From: Lautropia sp.
GTDB lineage: Bacteria; Pseudomonadota; Gammaproteobacteria; Burkholderiales; Burkholderiaceae_E
Assembly (NCBI GenBank): GCA_030528325.1
Contig: JAUMZD010000021.1
Span: 1 to 53,489 of the forward strand
DNA length: 53,489 nucleotides
Direction: 5' to 3'
Both the position numbers and the translations under genes were made by a program. The notes below the pieces were generated by a model. That model had not been told where the DNA came from. It was given only the letters and a program-made list of their open reading frames with translations, and made no database searches. Below, piece by piece: positions 1-7,818 of the stretch (position 1 is its first letter; each line of letters starts with the position of its first letter).

Positions 1-72
1 GCGAATCGGGCACAAACTGTGCTCGGCGGGGCCGGTTTTCGCCTTCGCGATTCCTGCCGCCCAAGCTCCCGG
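1..72. repeat. R1 repeat, right part, cut by window edge
   Basis: This is the forward right half of the R1 repeat. It carries the small hairpin GCACAAACTGTGC, then the core GCGGGGCCGGTTTTCGCC, and ends with TTCCTGCCGCCCAAGCTCC. The same core recurs at 1905-1974 and 10908-10983, and inverted or partial copies occur elsewhere in the window. The left half lies before base 1. Confidence 0.8.
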
Positions 73-421
73 GCAAAAAACAAGCTTAGCTGGGAGGAGC
101 CCGGTGATTTCGCTCGCAGGCCTCGGAAAAGACGTAAAAACAGCACTTCGTAAGAAGATGTCTTTGCTTTTTACGTGGCCAAGGGGGTGGTGTCGATATT
201 GTTTACATGTTGGCCAAATGCAAGGCCTTCAGGCGGTTGGCCGTCAGCCTTTAGAGCGTGTTATGCACTTATTCTTCCCCGCGAAAGCCCCTCTGGGCGT
301 GCATAACACGCTCTAGGCGCTGACAGGGGCTGATGCCACAGGGTGGCGTGGGAAGTCATGCCGGATGGGATGTGAACGCTGGATGCGGGCGCGAGGGGTC
401 TGTCAGGGGGGATGACAAGCA
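73..421. other. Intergenic region, no gene recognised
   Basis: Apart from the R1 end before it and the R2 element at 252-315, I see no supported gene here. The only plus-strand open frame (104-316) runs straight through R2 and has no recognisable product. The region is the 3' flank of the small membrane protein gene at 422-757. Confidence 0.6.
252..315. repeat. R2 repeat, compact 64-bp copy
   Basis: The element begins TAGAGCGTGTTATGCAC and ends with the exact reverse complement GTGCATAACACGCTCTA, giving 17-bp perfect terminal inverted repeats around about 30 bp (TTATTCTTCCCCGCGAAAGC and so on). Near-identical material lies at 24038-24103 and 48740-49032. No coding capacity is visible, so it is a palindromic, probably non-autonomous repeat. 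Confidence 0.85.
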
Positions 422-757
422 TCAGCCCTGCTCATGCAGGACATGCCCGTCGCGGATCCAGCGCTCGGTGCCGAGCACGACCAGCACCCAGACGGCCCAT
501 AGCCAGGGGGATGCACCGTTCACGTGGGTGAGGGCGCCGATGGGCAGGATCATGCCCAGTGCGCCGGCCCACGACACCCAGCGCCCGCTCTTGCCGAGGC
601 GTAGCAGCGCGGCGATCGACAGCACGGCGCCGGCGCCGATCAGCCAGCGTTCATCCCCCCGGTTGGGGTCCATGAAAGCGATCATCAGCCAGATGAAACT
701 GGCGATGCCCAGCAGGATCTGGGCGGCGAGGCGGGCGAGTAGACGTGAGAAGCTCAT
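422..757 (-). CDS. Small hypothetical inner-membrane protein
   Basis: The product is 111 residues with about three to four hydrophobic stretches (roughly residues 8-30, 38-55, 62-80 and 86-100) and a basic N-terminus, as expected for a small inner-membrane protein. I do not recognise a family. Its ATG overlaps the stop codon of the fructose-bisphosphatase gene by four bases (ATGA), so the two are very likely translationally coupled and co-transcribed. No catalytic motif is visible. The overlap and the clear membrane pattern are the main reasons to call it real. Confidence 0.7.
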   Translation of the reverse strand: MSFSRLLARLAAQILLGIASFIWLMIAFMDPNRGDERWLIGAGAVLSIAALLRLGKSGRWVSWAGALGMILPIGALTHVNGASPWLWAVWVLVVLGTERWIRDGHVLHEQG

Positions 758-1770
758 GCGCCCTGATGATACGCGGTAATCCGTTCCACTTCCTCGCGGG
801 AGCCGAAGAAAAGGGGCACCCGCTCGTGCAGTCGCGTGGGCTGGATGTCGAGGATGCGCTGGCGGCCGTCGGTGGCGGCACCGCCGGCCTGCTCGATCAC
901 CATCGCCATCGGGTTGGCTTCGTACATCAGCCGCAGCCGGCCCGGCTCGTAGCCGGGGCGGGCATCCGACGGATACATGTAGATGCCACTGCGCGTCAGG
1001 ATGCGGTGCACGTCGGCGACCAGTGCCGCCACCCAGCGGATGTTGTAATCCTTGCCGAGCGGTCCGGTCTTGCCGGCCTGAAGTTCCTCCACATAGCGCC
1101 TGACGGGCGGGTGCCAGTGACGGGCGTTGGAGGTGTTGATCGCATATTCCTTCGTCTTGGCCGGAATCGTGAACTTCGGCACCGTCAGGAACCAGGCGCC
1201 CAGCTCACGGTCGAGCGTGAAGCCGACCACGCCGTCGCCCACCGTCAGCACCAGCATCGTCGATGGGCCGTAGATCGCGTAGCCGGCAGCGACCTGTTCC
1301 GAACCTTTCTGCAGGAATTCCTTCTCGGTAGGCTCCTTCACGTCCTCGGGCATCTTCAGCACGGAAAAGATCGTGCCGACAGCGGAGTTGATGTCGATGT
1401 TGGATGAGCCGTCCAGCGGATCGAAGAGCAGCAGGAACTCACCTTTCGGGTAGCGATTCGGAATGGTGAAGGGCTCTTCCATTTCTTCCGACGCGATGGC
1501 GGCGAGCTGGCCGCCCCACAGGTTGGCCTCCAGCAGCGCGTCGTTGGCGATCACGTCGAGCTTTTTCTGGGCCTCGCCCTGGACGTTGTCGGTGCCGGCA
1601 TTGCCGAGCACGCCCGACAGGGCGCCCTTGCCGACGGCGAGACTGATGCGCTTGCAGGCGCGGGCCACCACTTCGATCAGCAGGCGCAGCTCGCCGGGAA
1701 TCAGTCCCTTGTTGCGCTGTTCTTCGACCAGATACTGCGTCAGGCTGATGGGTCTGGATGCGTTTTGCAT
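754..1770 (-). CDS. fbp: Class I fructose-1,6-bisphosphatase
   Basis: This enzyme hydrolyses fructose 1,6-bisphosphate to fructose 6-phosphate in gluconeogenesis or the Calvin-type cycle, in the cytoplasm. The 338-residue product has the family signature [11 protein letters not shown] at about 116-126, the acidic metal-binding run ASEEMEE near 93-99, and a normal class I length. The frame stays open 39 codons further upstream, but that part is read through the R1 repeat. I therefore place the start at the ATG giving [14 protein letters not shown], which matches how family members begin. It is followed in the same transcript by the small membrane protein gene (4-bp overlap). Anabolic carbon flow fits with the pyruvate carboxylase gene at 15955. 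Confidence 0.95.
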   Translation of the reverse strand: MQNASRPISLTQYLVEEQRNKGLIPGELRLLIEVVARACKRISLAVGKGALSGVLGNAGTDNVQGEAQKKLDVIANDALLEANLWGGQLAAIASEEMEEPFTIPNRYPKGEFLLLFDPLDGSSNIDINSAVGTIFSVLKMPEDVKEPTEKEFLQKGSEQVAAGYAIYGPSTMLVLTVGDGVVGFTLDRELGAWFLTVPKFTIPAKTKEYAINTSNARHWHPPVRRYVEELQAGKTGPLGKDYNIRWVAALVADVHRILTRSGIYMYPSDARPGYEPGRLRLMYEANPMAMVIEQAGGAATDGRQRILDIQPTRLHERVPLFFGSREEVERITAYHQGA

Positions 1771-1811
1771 GGGATGTCGATGAAGAAGAAGAACGGAAAG
1801 GTTGAAACCCT

Positions 1812-1974
1812 GGAGCTTGGGCGGCAGGAAAGTCGCGGGCTGCAAACCGGCCGCGCCGGCCCATTTTGCACCCGCTTCTTGCCCCATAGCTCGGGCTATG
1901 GGGCGGCGAATCGGGCACGAACTGTGCTCAGCGGGGCCGATTTTCGCCTTCGCGATTCCTACCGCCCAAGCTCC
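1812..1974. repeat. R1 repeat, full-length 163-bp copy
   Basis: Both ends are present: GGAGCTTGGGCGGCAGGA at the left and its inverted copy TCCTACCGCCCAAGCTCC at the right, an 18-bp terminal inverted repeat with one mismatch. Inside are a hairpin GCCCCATAGC-TCG/GCTATGGGGC (1881-1904) and a second, GCACGAACTGTGC. It ends six bases before the stop codon of the aminopeptidase gene. This is the best full reference copy of R1 in the window. Confidence 0.8.
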
Positions 1975-1980
1975 TAGTGC

Positions 1981-4830
1981 TCAGTTCGTCCCCAGGGCCT
2001 TGCTGATCACCTCGCGGACATCCGGTGAGGCAGCCGCATCGGCCACGCTGTCGAGCGCGGCAGACATCAGCCGGGCCAGCGGGGGGGCAAACTTGTCATG
2101 CCGGTTCAGCGCCCGGGCCAGACGGGCTGCCAGCAGCGGATTGGTGCGATCCAGTCGCAGCACTTCGTCCATCCACAGCTGATAGCCGCTGCCGTCCGGC
2201 TGATGGAATTCAGCCAGGTTGTCGGCGAAGAAGGTCCAGAGCAGGGCGCGAACCTTGTTGGGGTTCTGCGGGTTCCAGGCGGCGTGCTGCATCAGGTGCT
2301 TTACCCGGTCGATGGTGCGCTCGCCCTCGAAGGGATGCATCCGGGCCTGAACGGCGAACCACTTGTCCAGCACATTGGTTTCATGCGCATAGAGTGTCTC
2401 GAAGCGCGCCAGCGCCCAATCGGCATCGGCCCGGGATGCCCGGGTCAGCGCCTGCAGGGCGGCAAGCCGGTCTGTCATGTTGTCGGCGCCCTCGAACTGT
2501 TCGCGGGCCAGCCCCGCGCTGCCGGGTGACTGGATGCTGTTCAGGTGGATCAGGGCCGTGTTGGCCAGAGCCCGGCGGCCCACGGCCGGCACCGCCAGCG
2601 AATACGGGGTCTGCCAGTGCCGTGCCGACACGGTTGTTTCAAGGAAGGGGGCCAGCTGCTGGATCAGTTGCCGGGTGGCGATCCTATGTGCATGGCGCAG
2701 CGCCGGCGGATCGATCAGCACGCCCTTTTCGGCAAGGTGGTTCTCATCAGGCCAGATCAGGAACTGCTGGCGAAGGCCGTCATCGAGCGCCGGATCCACC
2801 AGTGCGCGGGCCAGTGCGTCGCCCAGGTGCTTCAGCGAGGCGTTGCTGATGCCCGGATTCTCGACGGCCCACAGCAGCGCCCGTTCGGCCAGTTTCTGGC
2901 TGGCCTCCCAGCGGTTGAACAGGTTGCCATCGTGGGCGATCAGGAAGGCCAGCTCTTCATCGTCATAGTGGTAGTCGATGATGACGGGCGCAGAAAAATC
3001 GCGCAGCAGCGACGGGATCGGACCACGCGGATCATCGCTGTCCACGCCCTCGAAGACGAAGGATTGATGCTCGGCCGTCAGCTCCAGCAGCCGGGATGCC
3101 TGCTCATGGCCATCCCTGCGTGAGATCAGGGCCGTCTGGATCGGGATGTGCAGCGCGCGCGGGCCTGCCATCTCGAGCAGATCCTGGGCATTGGGCAACT
3201 GCTGCCGGATGTGCAGCGTCATCCGCCGCGCTTCGGCGTCGTATTCGCTGTCGATCTGCAGGTGAGGCGTGCCGGCCACTTCATACCAGCGCATGAACTG
3301 GCTGAAATCACGCCCATTGGCGTCCGCCATGGCCGACACGAAGGCGTCGCAGGTCACGGCCTGACCATCATGACGGGCAAAATACAGATCCATCCCGCGC
3401 CGGAATCCTTCCCTGCCCACGAAACTCTGCAGCATGCGCACCACCTCGGCGCCTTTCTCGTAGACGGTGGCGGTGTAGAAGTTGTCGATCGCCTGGTAGC
3501 TGTCCGGGCGGATCGGGTGGCGCATCGGGCCTGCATCTTCGGTGAACTGGGTCTGCCGGAGCTGGCGCACGTTGCTCATCCGCTGCAGCGTGCGCACACT
3601 GTGTGCGGCGGCCGGCCCCGCTTCAGCCGCCATCACGTCGGCCGAGAATTCCTGATCCCGGAAAACGGTCAGCCCCTCCTTCAGCGTGAGCTGGAACCAG
3701 TCCCGGCAGGTGATGCGGTTGCCGGTCCAGTTGTGGAAGTACTCGTGGCCGATGATCGATTCGATCCAGAAGAAATCATCGTCGGTCGATACGGCCGGGT
3801 CGGCGAACAGGTACTTGGCATTGAAGATGTTCAGGCCCTTGTTTTCCATCGCCCCCATGTTGAAGTCGGCGGCGGCCACGACCATGAAGCGGTCGAGGTC
3901 GAGCGACAGGCCATAGCGCGCTTCATCCCACGCAATCGCCTTCTTCAGGCTCTGCATCGCAAAGTCGGTGCGCCCGATCTGCTCCGGCTCGCTCCAGACC
4001 TGCAGCAGCACCTCGCGGCCATCGGCCAGCCGGTACGGGCTTTCGTTGACGGCCAGCTTGCCTGCGACGACGGCAAACAGGTAGGCGGGTTTCGGAAACG
4101 GGTCTTCCCAGACGGCCTGGTGCCAGCCGGCAGGCAGCGACGGTGGCTCGGCCCCGGGTTCGCCTGTTCGACGGCCGATGGCAGGGGGAGAGCCGTCGGC
4201 CGTCTCCGTGTGGGACGTGCCGTCTGCGGGGGTGGGCAGCGGGATCGCGAGAGCTTCAAATGCCGAGCGGGCTGCCGGTGCATCGTCGGTCAGCAGATTG
4301 CCATTCGACAGCAATACCGGAAATTGCGCCTTTCGGGCCTGCAGGATGACACGATAGGTGGTCATCACGTCCGGGCGATCCTGAAACCAGGTGATCCGCC
4401 GGAAACCCTGGGCCTCGCACTGGGTCAGCAGCATGTGGCCCGAGGCGTAGAGGCCCGAGAGCTCGAGGTTGGCGCTCGGGTTGATGGCGACCTGCGTGTG
4501 CAGCGTGAACCGTTCGGGCAGGTCGTCCAGCCGAAGCTGGCCGCTGGCAATCTGCCATTGCTCGCGCGGCAGCGGCTGGTCGTCGATCTGGATGGCGAGC
4601 GTCTCCAGACCCTCGCCGTCCAGCCAGAGGGGTGTGCGCGGCGCGGCATCCGGGGCGCGGCGGTAGCGGCAGCAGGTGGTGACGACGGTTCGCGTGGCAT
4701 CCAGCAGGAAGTGCATCACCACGCCTTCGGCCAGCCAGCTGGGTGCGGTGTAGTCCTGACGTCGGACGACGGTGGGTGGCTCGCTGTTGCAGGATACGGT
4801 CGGATTGCTGTCGCTCATTCTTCGGGGCAT
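1981..4830 (-). CDS. pepN: Aminopeptidase N, M1 family zinc metallopeptidase
   Basis: This is a cytoplasmic exopeptidase that removes N-terminal residues from peptides. The 949-residue product shows the substrate-anchoring motif GAMENKG (326-332), the zinc site HEYFH (362-366) and the third ligand Glu385 in LKEGLT, 19 residues after the second histidine as in the family. The length is somewhat above the usual 870-890. Part of the excess is a low-complexity insertion at about 180-238 (Thr, Pro, Gly, Glu-rich), just before the conserved WEDPFPKP motif. An alternative start four codons later (ATG at 4818, MSDSNP) is equally possible because neither start has a clear Shine-Dalgarno. It appears to be transcribed alone. 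Confidence 0.95.
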   Translation of the reverse strand: MPRRMSDSNPTVSCNSEPPTVVRRQDYTAPSWLAEGVVMHFLLDATRTVVTTCCRYRRAPDAAPRTPLWLDGEGLETLAIQIDDQPLPREQWQIASGQLRLDDLPERFTLHTQVAINPSANLELSGLYASGHMLLTQCEAQGFRRITWFQDRPDVMTTYRVILQARKAQFPVLLSNGNLLTDDAPAARSAFEALAIPLPTPADGTSHTETADGSPPAIGRRTGEPGAEPPSLPAGWHQAVWEDPFPKPAYLFAVVAGKLAVNESPYRLADGREVLLQVWSEPEQIGRTDFAMQSLKKAIAWDEARYGLSLDLDRFMVVAAADFNMGAMENKGLNIFNAKYLFADPAVSTDDDFFWIESIIGHEYFHNWTGNRITCRDWFQLTLKEGLTVFRDQEFSADVMAAEAGPAAAHSVRTLQRMSNVRQLRQTQFTEDAGPMRHPIRPDSYQAIDNFYTATVYEKGAEVVRMLQSFVGREGFRRGMDLYFARHDGQAVTCDAFVSAMADANGRDFSQFMRWYEVAGTPHLQIDSEYDAEARRMTLHIRQQLPNAQDLLEMAGPRALHIPIQTALISRRDGHEQASRLLELTAEHQSFVFEGVDSDDPRGPIPSLLRDFSAPVIIDYHYDDEELAFLIAHDGNLFNRWEASQKLAERALLWAVENPGISNASLKHLGDALARALVDPALDDGLRQQFLIWPDENHLAEKGVLIDPPALRHAHRIATRQLIQQLAPFLETTVSARHWQTPYSLAVPAVGRRALANTALIHLNSIQSPGSAGLAREQFEGADNMTDRLAALQALTRASRADADWALARFETLYAHETNVLDKWFAVQARMHPFEGERTIDRVKHLMQHAAWNPQNPNKVRALLWTFFADNLAEFHQPDGSGYQLWMDEVLRLDRTNPLLAARLARALNRHDKFAPPLARLMSAALDSVADAAASPDVREVISKALGTN

Positions 4831-4944
4831 CGAGGAAATGGGGTGCCTGTGGTCATCGACACAACGCGTGGGCCGTCAATGGCGTCCACAGGGCGTGAAG
4901 GCATTAGTATCTCAGCACTTGGGCCGTCTGAAACAGCGCCCAGG

Positions 4945-4990
4945 CGCTTGGGCGGCAGGAATCGCGACGGCGAAAACCGGCCCCGCCCGC
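4945..4990 (-). repeat. R1 repeat fragment, inverted
   Basis: The fragment reads GCTTGGGCGGCAGGAATCGC and then GACGGCGAAAACCGGCCCCG, the reverse complement of the R1 right end. The rest of the element is absent. Confidence 0.75.
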
Positions 4991-5173
4991 GCCAGCCTGA
5001 CGGTGCAGTGGACTGATGGCGCGTTCACCTGTGATGCCGGCATCAGGATCCTCGGATGTTGCTTTTCTGCATCGCCTGGGGCGGGATGGCTGCACGCACT
5101 TGCGAGACGAGTCCCAGATATGAGATTATTTCTAGGTAAGACAAATAACTATATGATTCTTTGAGAAAATTGG

Positions 5174-5197
5174 CCCTCCGTCAGGAGGGTTCTTTTT
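5174..5197 (+). terminator. Hairpin with U-tract, probable intrinsic terminator
   Basis: A perfect 6-bp stem CCCTCC/GGAGGG with loop GTCA is followed by TTCTTTTT on the plus strand. In the minus direction it is followed by CCAATTTT, so it may work both ways and could end the protease transcript. Confidence 0.6.
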
Positions 5198-5295
5198 CAG
5201 AGGTTTCTCGGCGGGTTCGTCTCCTCCGTTCATCGGGTGGCGGGCAGCAGTACAACGGACACCCGGTGTCAGCGAACCCAGCCGACTCTTTTTTG

Positions 5296-5315
5296 GGGCC
5301 ACAGGCCCTTTTTTT
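5296..5315 (+). terminator. Hairpin with seven-T tract, probable intrinsic terminator
   Basis: The stem GGGCC/GGCCC with loop ACA is followed directly by TTTTTTT on the plus strand. No plus-strand gene lies upstream. In the minus direction the stem is followed by A residues instead, so it is a poor terminator for the protease gene ending at 5380. Confidence 0.55.
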
Positions 5316-5379
5316 GGGCCCGCCGACCCGATGAGCTGTGCCGTCCCTTCCTGTCCAGCCATCCGGGCCTGGCCGATCG

Positions 5380-7545
5380 TCAACGCCCGTAGAGCGTCAG
5401 CTCCCAGCCCTGCAGGCTCAGCGCCTGCGGCGCGTCCGTCGATGTACTGCCTGGGCGCGTGCCGCGGTGCCAGTCTCCCAGCGCCAGTGTCCAGCCGCGG
5501 CTGGTCGGTGTCACGGCAGGCTCGTCCAGATGGCGGCTGATGCCGAAGGTGAAGTGCTCAAGACCGTAACAGGGAATTCTTGATTCACCGGATCGACATT
5601 CGTGCTGGGTCGTCAGCACACTGGTCTGTCCCGACGGGCTGGTCAGCAGGGCATGCAGGTCGCCGCCGCCGAAGCCGGCCGTGTTCATCCGGAGTGTCAG
5701 ATCCACATGTTCCACATGGGAGATGCCGCAGCTCTCGGGTATCTCGATCGTATCGAGCAGGTAGCCATCCGTCAGGACGGATGGATCGAGTGGCGCGGTG
5801 TCTCGAGACACCTGTGGCACGGGGCGGCTGCCGACAGGGCCGGTGAAGGGGCCGCATTGCCTGACCTCGGCACTGCCCCCCACGCTCTGCCAGCTGCGGG
5901 CGGCCTCGACGGCAGCGGCAGCATCGACCAGACCGAAGCCGTAGCTGTGATTGAAATGCAGTCCACCGGACTCGCGCCATCCCGGGTGCTGCGGATCGAC
6001 CCGCCGGGCGGTACGGGCCAGGATGAGCCTGACATCACGCCAGCTCAGCGAAGGGTTGGCCTGCAACATCCGGGCGATGATGCCGCTGACCATCGGTGCG
6101 GCCGACGAGGTGCCGGAGAAGGCGACATAGCTGTCGTTCAGGCCGGTCGAGATCGTGCCCGGCGGGGTGCCATCATTTTCGGAGGTCGGTGCGCATACCA
6201 GCAGGTTCGCACCCGGTTCGCTGTAGATGGTTTTACGGCCCTGGGCATTGACGGCGCAGATGGACAGCGCACCGTACTGGGTGACATAGCCATCGTAGAT
6301 CGACAGCTCCGTCTGGCAGTGGGGGTCGCTCAGGCTGTCGCAGCCGCCATTGCCGGCGCTGAACACGTAAATGGATCCCCGTCCCCCCCGTCCGTTCCGA
6401 AGCCCCTGCTCGATGGCGGCACGGTAGGCTGCCGGGCTGATGGGGGTCTCGAAATGGCCTCCCTCGAAGGCGCCCCAGCTGTTGTTGAAAATCTCGATGG
6501 GCGTGTCGCGATAGCTCAGTGCTTCCAGGATGGACGTCGTGTTGCCGGTGCTCAGGGCATTCAGAGGAATCAGCTTCGCCTGGGGGGCGACGCCGACCAT
6601 GCCCAAACCATTGTTCTCCTGTGCGGCGATCAGACCGGCGACGGCCGTCCCGTGGCTTTCTTCGGCCGAGCAGGGCAAGGGCGGGAACTGTCCCTGAGAG
6701 CGGAAGTCGAAGCCGCTGCTGGGCAGTACGCTGAATCTCAGGTCGTCATGGGTGAAATCGACGCCGTCATCGACCACGGCCACGCGGATGCCCGATCCCT
6801 TGTAGGCGGCGCCCAGGGGCGCGAGGTTCAGATCGGTTCCCGCCAGCAGGCTCGGGCTTGCATCACCCCAGTCCACGGTGCCGGTATTGCTCAGATACCA
6901 CTGGGCCGGCCACCAGGGATCCGGGCCGGGCCGCGGGGCTGTGGTCGGCTTGGCCAGGTACTTCAGGCTGCAACCGGGAGAGCTGAGCACCGTGCCGACC
7001 GGTTTGACGCTGGCAGCGTCCTGCAGATAGTAGGGCTGCTGGCTGATGTTCGCGTTGGCCGGATCGCTGCTTGTGCCGCTGCCGGCATCGGGCGTGGTGC
7101 TTCCCGGTGTGGCGTCCGTGTTGCCAGGGGGCGTGGTGCCCGGGGTATCCGCCGGCGGCACAGGAACCTGGGTGAGCGGATCGTCCGTCGGCGGCGTGGT
7201 AACCGGTGGCTCTCCGGGTGGTGTGGTGACCGGGGGCGGCTGCACGGTGGGAGGCTGCACGGCAGGTGGCCGTATGGGGGGTGGTTGTACTGCAGGTGGT
7301 TGTACCTGCCCCGGTGTGCCGTCAGGTGGTGGAATGTCGATCGGGCGCGGCCGTGTCGACGGAGGGATCTCGATGGTGGCCGGTGGGGAGCCGGTGTCGT
7401 TCGTGGACGACGGGGGCGGGGTCGGGGAAGACGAGACGGCCCGGTCGGATGCGCCGCCTCCGCCGCCGCAGCCTGCCAGCAGGCTCAGCAGCAGGGGCGT
7501 AAACCAGATGGGCCGGCAGCAGGCCGGTTTTCGGCTCCGTGACAT
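5380..7545 (-). CDS. Subtilase lipoprotein A: S8 kexin-like protease with P domain
   Basis: This is a predicted secreted serine endopeptidase anchored as a lipoprotein. The 721-residue product starts with a basic signal and lipobox LLAGC (Cys26, followed by Gly, so likely outer-membrane sorted). A long Pro/Thr-rich linker (about 30-165, many PPV and QPP repeats) follows. The catalytic domain (about 205-545) carries Asp259 (VVDDG), His298 (SHGT), oxyanion Asn399 (SAGNGG) and Ser480 (SGTSSAAP). A P domain (about 575-721) ends in LTLYGR. No propeptide lies between the linker and the PAQWYLSNTG start of the catalytic fold. It is the last of four tandem paralogues and the most divergent, for example in lacking the GEDL run before the Asp motif. 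Confidence 0.9.
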   Translation of the reverse strand: MSRSRKPACCRPIWFTPLLLSLLAGCGGGGGASDRAVSSSPTPPPSSTNDTGSPPATIEIPPSTRPRPIDIPPPDGTPGQVQPPAVQPPPIRPPAVQPPTVQPPPVTTPPGEPPVTTPPTDDPLTQVPVPPADTPGTTPPGNTDATPGSTTPDAGSGTSSDPANANISQQPYYLQDAASVKPVGTVLSSPGCSLKYLAKPTTAPRPGPDPWWPAQWYLSNTGTVDWGDASPSLLAGTDLNLAPLGAAYKGSGIRVAVVDDGVDFTHDDLRFSVLPSSGFDFRSQGQFPPLPCSAEESHGTAVAGLIAAQENNGLGMVGVAPQAKLIPLNALSTGNTTSILEALSYRDTPIEIFNNSWGAFEGGHFETPISPAAYRAAIEQGLRNGRGGRGSIYVFSAGNGGCDSLSDPHCQTELSIYDGYVTQYGALSICAVNAQGRKTIYSEPGANLLVCAPTSENDGTPPGTISTGLNDSYVAFSGTSSAAPMVSGIIARMLQANPSLSWRDVRLILARTARRVDPQHPGWRESGGLHFNHSYGFGLVDAAAAVEAARSWQSVGGSAEVRQCGPFTGPVGSRPVPQVSRDTAPLDPSVLTDGYLLDTIEIPESCGISHVEHVDLTLRMNTAGFGGGDLHALLTSPSGQTSVLTTQHECRSGESRIPCYGLEHFTFGISRHLDEPAVTPTSRGWTLALGDWHRGTRPGSTSTDAPQALSLQGWELTLYGR

Positions 7546-7767
7546 GGCAGACGTTTCCTGAACGCTGGTATGGAGGAGGCAGGACGCATCGGTGGGTCGT
7601 CAGCAGACCGGACGCAGGCTGACGATCGGGGCACGTCACAACCAAGGATGTCGATCGGAGCAGATATTAGGGGGATGCTGGCCTTTTTCGGTTGTTGAAA
7701 TACAACAGTTCTGTATGTGTTCGAGCCGGCCATCGGTTTGGGTGAGCCGACGGCCCAAATCCCGTGG

Positions 7768-7807
7768 CGTTTGGGCGGTAGGAATCGCGAAGGCGAAAAC
7801 CGGCCCC
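7768..7807 (-). repeat. R1 repeat fragment, inverted
   Basis: The fragment reads GTTTGGGCGGTAGGAATCGC and then GAAGGCGAAAACCGGCCCCG. It ends 11 bases from the stop codon of subtilase B, another case of a repeat next to a gene 3' end. Confidence 0.75.
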
Positions 7808-7818
7808 GGTGCCGGGCA

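Larger units (their letters stand above)
4831..5379. other. Intergenic region between pepN and the protease cluster
   Basis: This 549-bp gap holds an R1 fragment (4945-4990), an AT-rich patch (about 5115-5170) that may contain the pepN promoter, and two hairpins whose U-tracts face the plus strand (5174-5197 and 5296-5315). No protein gene is convincing on either strand; a long plus-strand frame that enters it is the antisense shadow of pepN. Confidence 0.6.

Noticed and set aside
104-316. 70-codon frame near the window start
   Set aside because: It runs through an R2 repeat and ends inside it; the product has no recognisable features.
3148-5016. 622-codon plus-strand open frame antisense to pepN
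   Set aside because: It is the shadow of a well-supported M1 peptidase gene; high GC leaves antisense frames open. Its translation has no recognisable domain.
5602-7542. 646-codon plus-strand frame antisense to subtilase A
   Set aside because: Shadow frame. Similar antisense frames occur over subtilases B, C and D, as expected for coding strands with the same codon bias.
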